DNA of 64,000 bases from contig OU964932.1 in the NCBI GenBank assembly GCA_918807975.1, forward strand, positions 5,518,001 through 5,582,000, given 5' to 3'. The stretch's first letter is position 1. Each line of letters starts with the position of its first letter. Origin of the DNA: Aplidium turbinatum (taxonomy: Eukaryota > Chordata > Ascidiacea > Aplousobranchia > Polyclinidae). Below the pieces are notes generated by a model. The model did no database searches, was not told the origin of the DNA, and saw only the letters and a program-made list of their open reading frames with translations. Position numbers and translations under genes: made by a program. Below are positions 1 through 12,330 of the stretch, one piece after another.

Positions 1-1810
1 TTTTGTTTTAATTCTGCCATAATATCGCATTATGATTAAACGTTGAAAAAAATTTGTTTTTTTAACTCAGCGTTTAAACTTTTAAAACCGACTGAGTGAG
101 CATGCGCGTATTGTGTTTGGACAAACAAGAAACTACGGAAACAAACTTGTGTTTATTGTAGAACATATGTTTATTGTGCGATAGTGTAAGTTTTCTGTGG
201 CAACTAAGTACCTATGCAAATCTAACTACCATTGACGGACTCTATTATGTGTTAATAATGCTGCTTGTTTTTTAAGATTCAGGTAAATTGCATATTCAGG
301 TTAGACTTGTGGCTTCATGGGTTGTTTAGCATGATTGTTTTCGATGGTTTTGCTTTGAGAATGAGTGTTGCTGGTTGCAAATCATTTGTTGTTCATTTAC
401 TCAACCATTATAATTCAAACTTGCGTACAGTGCAAGAATACATTTGGCATTTTAATGTGTGTGAAATTTTCTGCAAGCTGAGGAAACGGGATAATTTGTT
501 AAAATGAATGGGTTGCTTTTTACTGCTTGTTGGCTAGCAATCACATGTTTCAAGTACCAGTTGATGCCTGCTTATAGTAAATCTCGCTTTGATCGCATAA
601 ATGTGTAATCTAAAGTCATAGCCTGATGAATTTTCTGCATGAACTCTGGTTCTGTTTAATATTGTTGGTTTGAAACAGTCTCCGAGCGGAGGTTTATTTA
701 TATGACACAATGTCACATGATGTGTACACTGTACAGTAATGTCACCGAGCAAAGAATTTGTTGTTCATGATGTCATTGTATGACATTGGTCGGTTTGTTA
801 TTATATACCTGTCCGTTAAGTTATTTGTGCATTGGTTGTTGTGCTTTTCGTCAAAGTTGTCTTCTCGCAAATTCCATTTCAAGTATGATTATTTGACTTG
901 CACAGATTATGATGAAAGTCAATATTTTAAACTATCTTTCCATAGCTGGCCATTTTTGACCTCAGCTTCATGAAATGTATGGCATAAAAATATAAGCGCA
1001 AGAGCGCAATGACATATTAAATAGCCCTGTGTGTTAATTCTTTGCTTGGTTTCCCGGTAATTTTTTTGTTAGCTGTATCTAGTCTACTGCAGCTAATGTA
1101 ATTAGCATGATTGGTATGCCAGGCGACTTAATGCGTTCCCATCAAAAGGAAATGATGAGCATTTGTTAGATGCGTTGGAGCCAATGCATTACCTTAGTTT
1201 ACCTTTCCACTTTTAAAATGAGTTCATAAGTTGTAGGATTTCTTACAAAGTAGTAGGCCAAAGCCGACAAGGACAAGATAGAGTGAACCTCTTGCTTCGG
1301 TGTAATATCCATCATACATTGAAAGAAGTTAATACAAAGTTTGGTTGCGCAGAAGTAAATCCAGCTGCAATTTCCTTTGTCGCTTGTTCGTGATTTAATA
1401 GTCATGTAGTGTGTATTCTGCATAAGATACACTACATATGCCAATTTTATTAATAACCACTGCTTTTGTATTGAATACTACAATATAAGTATCTAATTTT
1501 TTATCTGCTAACAGTAACGGAAAAAAAACGAAATCTTTGCACTGTATTGTGGTTTGTTATTTTGCAACTGCACTTAATTCAAGCCGTCCGGCAAAGTGTG
1601 ATTGTGCATCGTGTTAGTGAGACATTGAATTATTTTTAATATTTCAACAGTTTTTATTCTGTACTTTTTTGCAATTTGTAGTATATAATTATATATATAT
1701 ATATATATAGTGTATATTTCTTATAAAGATTGAAAATACACAAATAAAATATTTAGAATTACACATTACCTGTTACCACCTACATATTAACATCAAATAT
1801 CATTTCTCAG
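1..1810. other. Non-coding region, probably intron or 5' part of the EHD gene
   Basis: No exon of the downstream EHD gene or any other gene could be recognised here. The stretch is AT-rich, with short stop-ridden frames only. It holds an (AT)n microsatellite near 1682-1710. The first EHD exon seen begins at 1811 with a split codon, so at least the 3' part of this stretch must be intron. Confidence 0.5.
1682..1710. repeat. (AT)n microsatellite
   Basis: An alternating TA/AT run lies about 100 bases upstream of the first recognised EHD exon. It is a simple repeat with no further structure. Confidence 0.8.
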
Positions 1811-4027
1811 GTGACTTCCCAAAGGTCGAGCACATGCGGAAGCAACTGAAACTTGCCGATTTCACCAAGTTCAGAGGGATCAGTGAATCGATGATCAAAA
1901 AGGTGCACTGGTTAACTTTTATTGTCACAATTTTTTATTTCTGAAAGCGTAGTATACTTTTCAAAAAATAACGTTTCATCTCTCAAAAAAAAACGCCCGG
2001 TATATATACTTTAAATAAGTTTATCGGGGTTTGGATTACGATACATTGATAAGACATAAATTGATGTTAATACTGTGTATGTAAGTACAGTACATACATA
2101 TGACTATGTTCGCGGCATAACAGTGCACCGCGTGATTTTCCTTCCCAAAATTCTAGTCTCTGGTTCAATCTCCAATCACAACGAATTAACCAGCACGATA
2201 GTCACGTTTGTTAAACAGAACCCAACAAGCTATTTCGCCTCCCGCAATCGCGTAGCTGACTCCATTTGTATTGTCCTCAGGTTGACGACATGCTGTCCAA
2301 GGACATTGCTGAGCTGATGAAGCTGATCCAGAAGGAGGAAGCGAGAACAACAGTGAGGATCAAACAAGACGGGCCCGCAGTGAAAGGCATGTGGCCGAAA
2401 AACTTTAAACTTGACTTCAATTTTAAATTGCAACTGACTCCCACTCCGAAAGTCGTGCATTCCCACTTGACAATAGTTGTCTTTTTTGCGTTGATTCAAC
2501 GTCTACAATTGTTGGCACTCCAAATGTTATGTATTCCACTTGACAAAACCCGTCGTTTTTACGTTGATTCAACGTTTTTAGCGAAGGCGATGTCAATGAA
2601 AGGAGGAATCAATGTAAAGAGCAGATTTTGCTAGCTCAGACTGTGCACTTTTAGAAGTAACCCATTGCCATACTCTTCTCAGATTGCAAAATCTGTCATT
2701 TTAACATTGAATCAATGTAAAAACGACGGATTTTGTTGTTTGGACTGTTTAGTATTCAGTTGCTATGCCCAGTCTGAATCTTTATTCTAAAGGTCAAGTT
2801 AGTGGTTGCACTGTTGGTGTTGAAACTGCATCTCTTTCCGATACGTTTCAATGCGACCGTGTAAGAAACCGGCAATGAAACCATGGGCTGTTCACTACAA
2901 TGCGTTATATTCAGCCAAGTCAATTGTTACACTGATATTTTTTCGACTTGCATTTCCTTGCTATTTTTTTGAGTGCTAGTATATCGTGTAACAATGTATT
3001 GAGAGTTTTGGTTGGTGACCAGTTCTAATTGTATTTAACAATCAATATTTACGTTTTTGATGATGTCATGGTGATAGAAATCTGCAGACGTCTGCAACGT
3101 CTGCAGACGTTAAATCAATGTAAAAATGACGGATTTTGCTGTCTGGGTAGCGGCAGCATAAATTTCAGTTATATGCAAGAAAACAAATCTTCCGTCATTG
3201 ATAACCGAACTTATGGCCTTCACCATTTACGAGTATCATCCCACTTGGGTTTCTGAAGCTGTTTTTTGCCCAAGATGGTAAAATCATTACAAATTTTCAA
3301 AAATTGGTTTTCTACCAGCAAGGCAATTTCTCTGGTTTGTCTTTGTAGGAGGTGCATTTTCCGCCAGTAACGACAACCCGTTCAATAAGGAATGGGGTGA
3401 AGGGGCCAACGCGGGGAGTGATTACGCCGGGGACTGGATAGTCTCTGAGAAGAAACCTGAGTACGATGAACTGTTCATGAAACTGAACCCCACAAATGGA
3501 AAAGTCAAAGGAAGTGAAGCAAAGAAGGTTTGCTTGAACAAATATAAATAATAATGTTTTGAAAATAGTTTTTTTGGTCTATTAAAGAATCCATCTAAAA
3601 TGGTTCTTCATTCTTGGACCAGCTACCTCTTCCATCCAATTTTTATTAATATCTGAACTACAGTGCATGTCGCTTTCAACTTTGACGGGTGTCAATCTAA
3701 CTTTTTGTATTTCTTTACATCAAAAGCTAATGTTTGTCCTTTCTGTATTGCTTAATTACTGCACAAGCCTTTGTTTTTCCCGTTTAGCACTAGCCATATA
3801 CTAAATTGTCTGAATGCTTGCAGGAAATGATCAAATCGAAGCTTCCAAACACCGCCCTGGCTAAGGTCTGGCGGCTGGCTGACTACGACAAAGATGGCGC
3901 CCTCACTGAAGAAGAGTTCGCCCTGGCCATGCACTTAATCAATGTCAGGCTTCAAGGTCATCCCATCCCTGACGAATTGCCTTCCCATCTGGTCCCCCCA
4001 TCTCAGAGAAGTATGTTGCTATGTTGA
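1811..4027 (+). CDS. EHD-family protein (EH domain-containing, dynamin-like ATPase), C-terminal exons only
   Basis: EHD proteins are membrane-binding ATPases that oligomerise on endosomes and remodel tubules; the C-terminal EH domain binds NPF motifs. Visible exons are 1811-1902, 2281-2386, 3349-3527 and 3824-4027, about 193 codons, and reading phase agrees across all joins. They translate to the C-terminal helical region (DFPKVEHMRKQLKLADFTKF; VDDMLSKDIAELMKLIQKEE), the linker, and an EH domain with PNTALAKVWRLADYDKDGAL. The EF-hand loop keeps its acidic positions (DYDKDG followed by E), and the end LPSHLVPPSQR matches the usual EHD C-terminus. The G domain must lie before the window. The intron after 2386 has a GC donor (AAAG then GCATGT). 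Translation ends with a short SMLLC tail unlike the usual family ending; a further splice just before it is possible but a poly(A) signal follows 90 bases on. Which of EHD1-4 it matches cannot be said. Confidence 0.93.
2530..2750. repeat. Palindromic MITE family, composite copy
   Basis: The motif ACGTTGATTCAACG with a GTCGTTTTT flank appears on the left and its inverted form (ATTGAATCAATGTAAAAACG) on the right, about 150 bases apart, in an EHD intron. An older partial copy of the same arm precedes it near 2485. This family recurs throughout the window. Confidence 0.6.
3080..3160. repeat. Palindromic MITE family, copy
   Basis: CTGCAGACGTTAAATCAATG is followed by TAAAAATGACGGATTTTGCT and GTCTGGGTAG: the right arm of the family, with a duplicated GCAGACGTCTGCA centre. 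It lies in the EHD intron before the 3349 exon. Confidence 0.65.
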
Positions 4028-4114
4028 TTACCGAGTTTCGGTTTCAATTGTATTGCTTTAACATCAGTTTTATAGAGATAATGAAAGTACGTATTGTATG
4101 TATAGAGATAATAT

Positions 4115-4120
4115 AATAAA
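4115..4120 (+). other. AATAAA poly(A) signal, EHD gene
   Basis: AATAAA lies 88 bases after the stop codon, which fits a short 3' UTR and supports 3824-4027 as the last exon. Confidence 0.5.
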
Positions 4121-4149
4121 AGTTGCTATTTTTTAAACATAGAAGCTAG

Positions 4150-4222
4150 TACCCAAGCAGCAAATCAACCGTTTTTCTGACGTTGAATCAATGTGAAAAA
4201 CGGTTGATTTCTATCCGGGTAG
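4150..4222. repeat. Palindromic MITE family, short copy
   Basis: This is a near-perfect palindrome of about 70 bases: ACCCAAGCAGCAAATCAACC at the left, GACGTTGAATCAATG at the centre, and the complement GGTTGATTTCTATCCGGGT at the right. It lies just past the EHD gene. Confidence 0.8.
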
Positions 4223-4937
4223 TTTTTGTTGTCTTTTCTTGACTGACTTGTTAGCTCGTGATAGCAGGAATACCATCACTGCTCCGTTCTTATTTTGTTC
4301 TCGAAATAATAACATTGTTCTTCTCTTTTGAAAGAAGCAAACCTTTGCTGCTGCTTCAAAAAAACAGCATTGCTTTGTCAAACCGACATAACTGGCTACA
4401 GACCGTAGTTGCTGGTTAACACTTCCACTTCTCCTTTATTGCTCGTAACATGATGTATAAATCAGATGCATGAGGCTGAGTTGGTAACCTTCCCCTTAAC
4501 CAGCCTGTTTTTTCCTGGTACTGCTTACCATAGCCGTAGGAAAGTAAAACATTTTGGGGGGTAAGCAAATTTGCCCAAATTTGGCCTTTGCAAATATATG
4601 TTTAAAAAAAAACAAGTTATCTCTGCTCGCCAGTCGTGCTCTTGTACCCTTACTTTTTGCCGATGCTAAATCGAAACTTATCTTTCTGCCCAGATTGCAA
4701 TACCACATGCAATACTTTCCTAAACTGATGATAATAAATCTATTACATTCATTGGAAAATATTAATTATCAATATATCTCATAAATTACAACAATTATGT
4801 AAAGTTTCTAAACTGGTAAAATGTTGGAACATTATGGTAAGATTGATTTGGTCAAATAACCAGACAAATTTGCTGTTTTTTTTTCCAGCGAGCGAGTAAC
4901 CCCCCTGCCCCCATCTCCTATGGCTATGCTGCTTACT

Positions 4938-5044
4938 ACCCAAATAACAAATCAGTCGTTCTTTTACATTGATTCAACGTGTGTAGACGTCTACAGGCGT
5001 GAAATCAATGTAACACAACGACTGATTTGTTGCCTAGGTAGTGG
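4938..5044. repeat. Palindromic MITE family, full copy
   Basis: The arms ACAAATCAGTCGTTCTTTTA and its complement ending ACGACTGATTTGTTGCCTAG enclose a GTAGACGTCTACAGGCGTG centre. About 105 bases are self-complementary from end to end. This is one of the best-preserved copies. Confidence 0.85.
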
Positions 5045-5140
5045 TAGTATGGTTCCAACAGTGTGTTTTCCTTTTATTCATCAGTTTTTGTTTGTATTGT
5101 TTTAAAAGCAGGTTAATTTCAGGTTTACGCATGAAGTTTT

Positions 5141-6089
5141 GGGAGCAAGTCTTTTAGGCGCAGACAGTTAGGCGTCGGTCAAATAGGCGCGCACACTGTG
5201 GCGTCTGGAAATTTAGGTGCGGAGCACTGTGGCGCCCGTTCATTTAGGTGCTATTCCTAGTAAAGTCTGCAGATTGTATAAGCTTGGCAGGTAGGGCAAT
5301 GCTTTTTCACACAAAATGTTGTGTTGAACAGAAAAATATGTCATGGCTTCCTTGAGTGAAGCTGCTTTAACCGGCAATGCTTTTCACACAAAATGTTATA
5401 TTGAACAGAAAAATATATTGTATTTTAATGTGCAAGTACGGCATTTATTTGTTGTTAGTCCAGGTTTCAAGTTTCCGAACATGACTGAGCCTATATTCAA
5501 GCGGATATACCGTAGCCTATAGTCAAGCGGGTGGTAGGCTTGAGTGAAGACTAACTTAGTTTTCCGTCAAAACCCCGACTAGGTTTAATAACGAGCAAAG
5601 TCGCACCATTATGCTTGCAACTTGTAGCCAGGGTTCATATGCCTTATAGAAATGTATTCATGTAGTAGAGCGTTTTCTCATACGTACTCGCCACACGACT
5701 AATCCATCCCGAGTAGAAGTAATTGCGAAAGATAACAGATTAAGTAAGGTTCCATCTGGCTGCAACCCCCTGCTGCAACCTGTGTTCAGAATGCATAGCA
5801 AATGTCCTGTGGAGATGTGCTAATATCAAGAGTAGTAGAGCGTTGTCTCGCACCTCATCTCCATTCGCGCATTAACAAAACAACATATTTTTCTGTTCAA
5901 TATTTATATAACATTTTGTGTGAAAAAGCATTGCCCTACCTGCCAAGCTGATACAATCTGCAGACTTTACTAGGAAAAGCACCTAAATGAACGGGCGCCA
6001 CAGTGCTCCGCACCTAAATATCCAGACGCCACAGTGTGCGCGCCTATTTGACGGGCGCCTAACTGTCTGCGCCTAAAAGACGTGGACCC
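5141..6089. mobile_element. Non-autonomous DNA transposon with long inverted repeats, 8-bp TSD GAAGTTTT
   Basis: The ends pair as GGG..CA.GTCTTTTAGGCGC, and inverted homology continues for about 200 bases each side (AGGCGC motifs repeated several times, then a shared AAAGTCTGCAGATTGTAT block). GAAGTTTT occurs directly outside both ends (5133-5140 and 6090-6097). The size of the duplication points to a hAT-type or other 8-bp-TSD family. Inside, a unit of about 95 bases ending in GTTGAACAGAAAAATAT is tandemly duplicated. No open reading frame of note is present. Confidence 0.85.
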
Positions 6090-6305
6090 GAAGTTTTCGT
6101 TTTGTGATGTTTCGTTGAGTTGTTTTTATATGAGAAACTTAATTATCGTTTGCTATAACACTTTTTCCTCACTTGCTATTTAAACAAAGCTCAGTATAGT
6201 CATTGCCAACTTTACCACAAAGTCTGTTACATCATGACTATGCAAAGTGTATGCGATGGAGCGGTGCAAGTATATGTCGGTTCGACGCCCACACGAAGCA
6301 CGTAC

Positions 6306-6395
6306 CCAGGCAGCAAATTAGTACTTTTTTTCCTTAATTCAACGTCTGTAGACGTTGGATCAATTGGTGGACTGATTTGCTCGTTGAATTGCTGT
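6306..6395. repeat. Palindromic MITE family, degraded copy
   Basis: CCCAGGCAGCAAATTAGTAC at the left, TTCAACGTCTGTAGACGTTG at the centre and GGACTGATTTGCTCGTTG at the right match the family pattern, with mutations. Confidence 0.7.
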
Positions 6396-7387
6396 GGCTT
6401 TTGCGTTGTAGTTGGGAGGGTAGACGATGACAAGTTTTTAAGTGCAGTACCTGTGTCTGGTCACTGTGATCTGTCACCTCCATTGACCATCGTATTTTGG
6501 CACTGGCGATAGTTTTGTAATTTCAAAGTTTTCAAAGCAAAGGATTTTTTCTGCGTTCCCTCACATATGAACCAGATCATTCTGGTCTACAATTTGAACT
6601 TGTTTTAACCGGGGTTTGACGGTAAAGAATATGGTTTAACTTTACTTTTATGTTTTTAGACGTTACAACACAATTTTGCTTTGATTTTGTTTTTTGTATT
6701 TGCATGCTTATCATTTCAATGTTTTGTTCACAGAACATAGCGACTATAACGAAGAATCATATTGATTGCTGTCATTAGCATGCTTCAAGGTTGGTTTTTG
6801 AATGGTTTTAACCATCAAAGCAGTTCTACATTAAAATCTATAAACATTTTTCTAAGGGAAACAAATAATTGTAATCAGCAATTGTGGAAGAACGTGGCAC
6901 TGGCTACGCTTTATGGCTGAAACAATTTCTATTACGCTTCCACTCAACTAACGATATACTTTTGTTTCGTTAAATTTTCATTATAGTTAGTTTGCATTTT
7001 TCATCTGATTTCGTTAAATAACCATGCATGCCCTAACTCCCTCTGCGCATTATTATTGCCTCTCAACTTTAACAAGCTGGTAAAAAGAATGAATGGTGAG
7101 TTTTTGTGTTGCGTGAAAATGTCTGGATGATCACTTAGTTATTGGCTGCTCGCTGATGTACTCCGGGGATGCATTGTTAGAAAGTCAGTTATGGATTAGC
7201 AACAATATAGCCTCCAGACCCAGATTTTGGTTTGAGGTTTGGGTCTGTACTTTTGCCACCCCGCAAGTATAGTTCCTAATCTCAAACAAAGGCGACAGGG
7301 TCATAATAATTGACCGATTATGAGTGTTTTGGTCTATTGTGACAACTTACAGTAGTACGAAACCATACATGTACATTTCGAGAAAAA
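6396..7387. other. No gene seen
   Basis: AT-rich sequence with no recognisable exon, RNA gene or bounded element. Confidence 0.5.
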
Positions 7388-7583
7388 TGTATCGATAGTT
7401 TCCTATGGTTTTGAATAAAAAATAAAAAATATATCGATAAAAAGATAAAAAATATAAAAATATAAAAATAAATATATAAATAAATAATATAAATAATATA
7501 ATAATAAATAATAAATAAATAAATAATAAATAATAAATAAATATAAAAAATAAAAAATATATCGATAGCTTCCTATGGTTTTG
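7388..7583. repeat. Expanded AT-rich (TAAA/ATAAATA)n tract between duplicated flanks
   Basis: About 150 bases of ATAAATA-type simple sequence separate two near-identical copies of TATCGATAG(T/C)TTCCTATGG (7391 onward and 7559 onward). The duplication suggests slippage or duplication of a short unit followed by expansion of its AT part. Confidence 0.75.
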
Positions 7584-7953
7584 ACCTTTGAAGAGACTGC
7601 TTCAAATGCGTCGCTTATGCTCAATGAGATTGTGCGTTAACATGCTCAAAGAGCGTTACAACTTGAGCATAACATATATACAACAGAGTCCTTAAAATTA
7701 AGGATCAATTGTTGTGTCAATGTGTACACTCAAGCAAGAGATTATTACGAACTGAAAAGTTCCTTTGAACACGTTCAGCAAATATTAAGGCAGTTGATTT
7801 TGGAAGCTCATCGCAAGAGTGTAAAACGCATCAGCTGACCATCCATGATATGTTTAAATTGTGAATTTTAGCAGTGCAATGTTGCTTATTTAAATCTCAG
7901 TTTAATGAAATGATTAATCAGACGTATCAATAATTTTTCTCAAGTATATACAT

Positions 7954-10900
7954 TAGGGTGTTTCAAAAAAAAAAAATTTGGATTTTGGGTATGCATACCC
8001 TCTCATTTTGTGAGGCTTGGTGAGAAAATAAGTTTCCCAAACTTTTAGCTTGATTGGATATCATTAACAGACCTCTCAAAGCACATTGATATTGCATGGA
8101 ATAACCCTATGCTTAATTGCTTATGCATTGGCGTTAGCCCCACATGCCTATTATTGGATACAAATATGACCATAACCAAACATAATTGGGTTATAACAGA
8201 CCCATTTGCCTAGTTGTTAATTTCCTTGAATGGTTTATCATAACTCAATGTAGCCTACTGAACTCGAGCTTTGTATATTACTTGAGCTTATTGAGCATTT
8301 CATTCAACATCTTGAAAGAATAGGAAAACTGAAGCAAACGAATGAGAACATAAGAACAAATCCGAACATGAAATCTAGGATTTTGATGGTAGAATGGCAA
8401 GAATGTCCTTCTTTCTTGGCGTTGTTGCTAATAATTGACGACGATACTCAATAATCTGGTACATCAATTGTCGTTGTTCTTCGTCGTTGGTGAGGACTAG
8501 ATTGAAATCTGTGGCTAACTTGACAGCTCGTTTGGCACAATCATTGACTACGCGGAGTGCACATACAAGCCCCTTGCCCTGTTTATAGTCATCTCGACTT
8601 TCCCACGTTTCTGGATCAGCTGATAAGAACTCCTGTGGCAGATGGAGTGCTTCAAATAAACACTGTAATGAATGCAGCGTAGCGAAGTCGGCAAGCTTCA
8701 TCGCACTAAACGATGCCACGTCATCAGGACACACTCGACGAACATCTTTGGATTTCGCTGGTTTTGATAGTGCTACCAGCTCACGTTTCTGATCGGTGGA
8801 CAGGGCATCATCAAATAGAGCAAGACAGATGAGGTCCTCACTCAAATACCACAGATGGCCACGCAACTTGTGCATGGCTTGTTTTGCCACCTGACGATCC
8901 ACGCGTTCAAATTGCTCCAGCAGCTGCAGCAGCAATAGGTCATTGCTCGGGGCTAATGTGGTCACTGGTGCAGTTACCCATATCCTCACATAAATGGTCA
9001 CAATAAATAGTGCAATGCGTCGGAGTGCCTGCAGTTCATGTTTAGTCAACTTATACTGGTGACGAAAAGCAAAGATTTTGAGGCAGTATATTCCTTTTGC
9101 CATCCAGCGAGCACGATGGTATGCACCAGGTGGCCTGAACTTTGCTTGATCTGCAACGGGATGACCAAGAAGAAGAAGGGCCAGGATGATGAACTCGTGA
9201 TAATCCTTCCTCGGTTGATGTTCACACAGCTGTTTACATAGAAAGTCGATAACTTCACACTTGTGCTCAAATAACCAGGCATGTTCAGCGTCAGACAGTT
9301 TTCCATTTCCAGATGTGTCATCATCAAGAGGAGTTGAAAGGGATTGGTCAATAAATGGCCACAAATCTTTGAATTTCCAAAACAAGGCAATTTCTGGTCC
9401 AGAGCTCACAAAGAACGTATCAAATATTGCAGCTGCTACTACTTCCAGAATATGATGTCGACAGGCAAGGAAGAGTAGCCGGCGATCGAATGCCTGTTGC
9501 ACTACAGTGATTGCTCCTGTATGAATGCCTGTGTTGCTTGCAGTGGTATCAAAGCATAAGCCGGCGAGACGATCTGCGACTCCTGTCCATTCTTGCAGAA
9601 CCTGGACAACTTTCCCCCCATCTGCGGTCCAGTTCCAGCCGATAGACAGGGAATTCCGAGCAACTTTTCCACACCTTGGCCTGAAACCACCACAGCCAAA
9701 CGATCACTTTTTCCAACATCATGATCTGGCAACATTTTACTATCAAAATGGGCAACAAGTGGTACTATGGGACGAAAGTTGTCCCTCAGCACTCCACCAA
9801 CTACTTTTCGTGATTCTTTGCGTGCTCTGTACAATGAACTTGTTGATAGTGTAATATTTTGAATGTCAACACCTGCCGCTGCCAACGCTGGAGCAATGAT
9901 ATGCATGGCCTGTCGAGGTGTCGCCTTTGTTCGATCCAGGCTGGCATTAAACAGAGGATCACTGACGATGCAACGATGAATATTGCTGCTGGCCTGAATT
10001 GAATTTATTGTGGCTTTTACGCTTACAGTCTCTGGTCCTCTGCGGTGATAAGCACTTACGCTCACTTCCTCATCTTCATAATCAGATGCACTGCTGGACT
10101 CTTCCACTGATACTTGTCCTTCACATAGTCCTTGTAAGTTAGTTGGCCTTTGTTTCTGACTTGATCCTTGTTGTCGCTTGCTTGATCCTAGTCCCTCGGC
10201 TGATGTGGATGTATTTTCATAGCATGACTGAGACTGGCGCTCTGCTTCAAATTGTTGTCACCTCAGCTCCTGGGTAGTACGCTCAAGTCTCTTCTTCATT
10301 CGCTTTTTATATGTCAAATCTATGCCACCAATTTTCCTTTTCCGAGGACCACGTTGGTCTTCGAGGAAGTCTCTGTCTTCACGGATCTGGATGAGGCTGT
10401 CACAGGATGCATGTGCTATGTCAAATAGCCTTGTCTGGGAGATAATAAAGTCAGATTCTATGTCTTGCTGCCTCTCACTGCGGCGATGCTTGTTTTTTCC
10501 GACTGCAACATGTTTACGGTAGAGTTTCTTCAGCTTCTCTACAACATTTGGCAGCTGTGTCGTAGGAATACTAGCAAGACTCCACACTTGCATGACCTCG
10601 TCAGCCACTTCCTTGCAGCTTTGAGCAAGGTCTAACTTCTTAACCTTGATGCTGTAATAGATGCGCCTCAACACAATCCCTGCAGTTGGCAACTGCTGAG
10701 TACTGCTGTCCACTGTGATTTGTTGAAGTGACTGCCCGACAAGCCATACATTTGTAGATGACCGTGTTGCTTTTGCTGATGTATTCATGCTTTCAACCAT
10801 GAAGAATCAGTTAAACCATCAGTAATCAGTTAAAAATCACCTATTTTCAGTGTCTAAACACAGATATTAATAATCGATATTGATATCGCCGCGGGGATAA

Positions 10901-11091
10901 CCCGATATCACTCGGAACCGGGGTGATGTCCACATGCTAAAATTATCAAGTCCTTGAGAGGTCAGTAAACGACCTCCAATCAGGCTAAAACTTTTCAGTT
11001 CTTATTTTCTCCCTCAACCTCACAAAATGAGGGGGTATGCATCATCAAAATCCAAAATTTTTTTTTTTGCATACTATCATGAAACACCCTA
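7954..11091 (-). mobile_element. Near-complete DNA transposon, 8-bp TSD ATATACAT, terminal TAGGGTGTTTCA
   Basis: The element is 3138 bp. Both ends read TAGGGTGTTTCA inverted, and weaker inverted homology continues about 140 bases inward (GGTATGCAT..., CTCATTTTGTGAGG). ATATACAT stands directly outside each end (7946-7953, 11092-11099), an exact 8-bp duplication. The minus strand carries a transposase-like coding region filling most of the interior. The TSD length fits hAT, P or Zisupton-like groups; terminal TAGGG is common in hAT. The exact duplication and only two coding lesions indicate a recent insertion. Confidence 0.9.
8375..10800 (-). pseudogene. Transposase-like protein of the 7954-11091 element, two lesions
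   Basis: The reading runs from a start at 10800 to a stop at 8375. The N-terminal 180 residues are basic and helical. A single in-frame TGA at 10258-10260 separates them from the next segment, which stays in the same frame to about 9620. There the frame changes by one base in a run of six C on the + strand (9614-9619). Downstream, one open frame reads through LCFDTTASNTG then LLFLACRHHILEVV to the end. The Asp of FDTTASN followed about 25 residues later by CRHH resembles the second catalytic Asp plus the C/DxxH motif of DDE transposases with an RNase H fold. I recognise the family from uncharacterised invertebrate proteins but cannot name its superfamily with confidence. Confidence 0.75.
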
Positions 11092-11099
11092 ATATACAT

Positions 11100-12160
11100 C
11101 CTTCTCTTATGGTTTGTGCTTAATGCTGTCACAACGTGCGCAAAATAAAAGAAGTAATATTTTTATAATTATTCATTACATTCTGTTTGGAATTCTTGAC
11201 ATATACGAGTTGTGTTTCATAGAGGTAACTTTTGAATTTATCTTCCTTCTGAGTGTGACCGCATTGATGTGGCCCCGAATGGTTTAAGCATTAATTTTTC
11301 TTTCCTGCCTGTGTTAATGTGCGTTCCTTCTGCTTGCATGTTAATCAAAGTTGATGTTAAACTGTTTGTTCATGTGCATCGCAATTCATTTTGTGACCGT
11401 CTTTGTCTCATATAAATAGAAAAAGGTGTCTTTTTCACCTGAAAGGTTCTTTTCAATAATAATTGCTTAAAATATTTATACCAAACTAATATTAACCCAA
11501 TATTTTTCTTCGAGATCGCAATCTGTGTGATTTCTCAAAATTCTGGACACTTTGAGCCACAATCGCTGTAACTTTTCATTTTGAATTTTGCAGAAGATTA
11601 GTTGGATTTGAAACTAAATTCCAGATCCTTCCTTCCTCTCACCGACGATCTCTCATTCTCACATAAAACAAGAACAATGGATGACTTTTAGAAGGACTTT
11701 ATGCTTTACATTTACTAAAACTCTACAATTATTTATGACGTCACGATCTTGGAAGTACACACCTGGCTGTGATGTGGTTGTCATCGGGCTGTCACTCGGG
11801 CATGGCATACCATGAAAGTTTATGTCGCCGTGTGACACTTTATGCCATGTCACGGCTGTCACGCGGTTGTGTAAGTTCTGGGACAAATATTAAACCTAGC
11901 CTGTTCCTTACAAGTGCCTTAACCCTTTTGTTAAGCCCAACTTTTATGTACCAGTTATAAAGGACGCGTGCTTTTAACAGCGCTCCAATTCATTGATGTC
12001 GCTCGATGATCAAGTTTAAAATGTTAACTATTGCGTGGTGTTTACCTTGAGAATGAATACTAACACAGTGTGAGAAACGTCAATGAAATATTTTTCCTGT
12101 CTTGTTTTCGGACATGTTTCCATGATCAAAACAGAAATAGCTAGATATGTATCTTCCCCC
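11100..12160. other. No gene seen
   Basis: Non-coding, AT-rich. Near 11765-11870 short imperfect repeats of GGCTGTCAC and GTCACTCGGGCATGG occur, without clear boundaries. Confidence 0.5.
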
Positions 12161-12210
12161 AGGTAGCAGAATTGGTTAATTTTGCATCGATTCAACGTAT
12201 GAGGCTAACC

Positions 12211-12330
12211 CCAGGCAACAAATCAGTCGTTTTTTACATTGATTCAACGTCTGCAGTTTGTTTGAAAAAACATCTGCAGACGTTGAATAAAATCAATGAA
12301 AAAAATGTTTGATTTATTGCTTGGGACTTT
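12211..12330. repeat. Palindromic MITE family, copy with partial neighbour
   Basis: CCCAGGCAACAAATCAGTCG, then TTGATTCAACGTCTGCAG, a short spacer, the inverted CTGCAGACGTTGAAT, and GTTTGATTTATTGCTTGGG. A second partial left arm (GATTCAACGTATGAGG) precedes it from about 12164. Confidence 0.8.

Noticed and set aside
7403-7624. Minus-strand frame rich in Tyr, Phe, Leu and Ile
   Set aside because: It is the translation of the AT-rich microsatellite.
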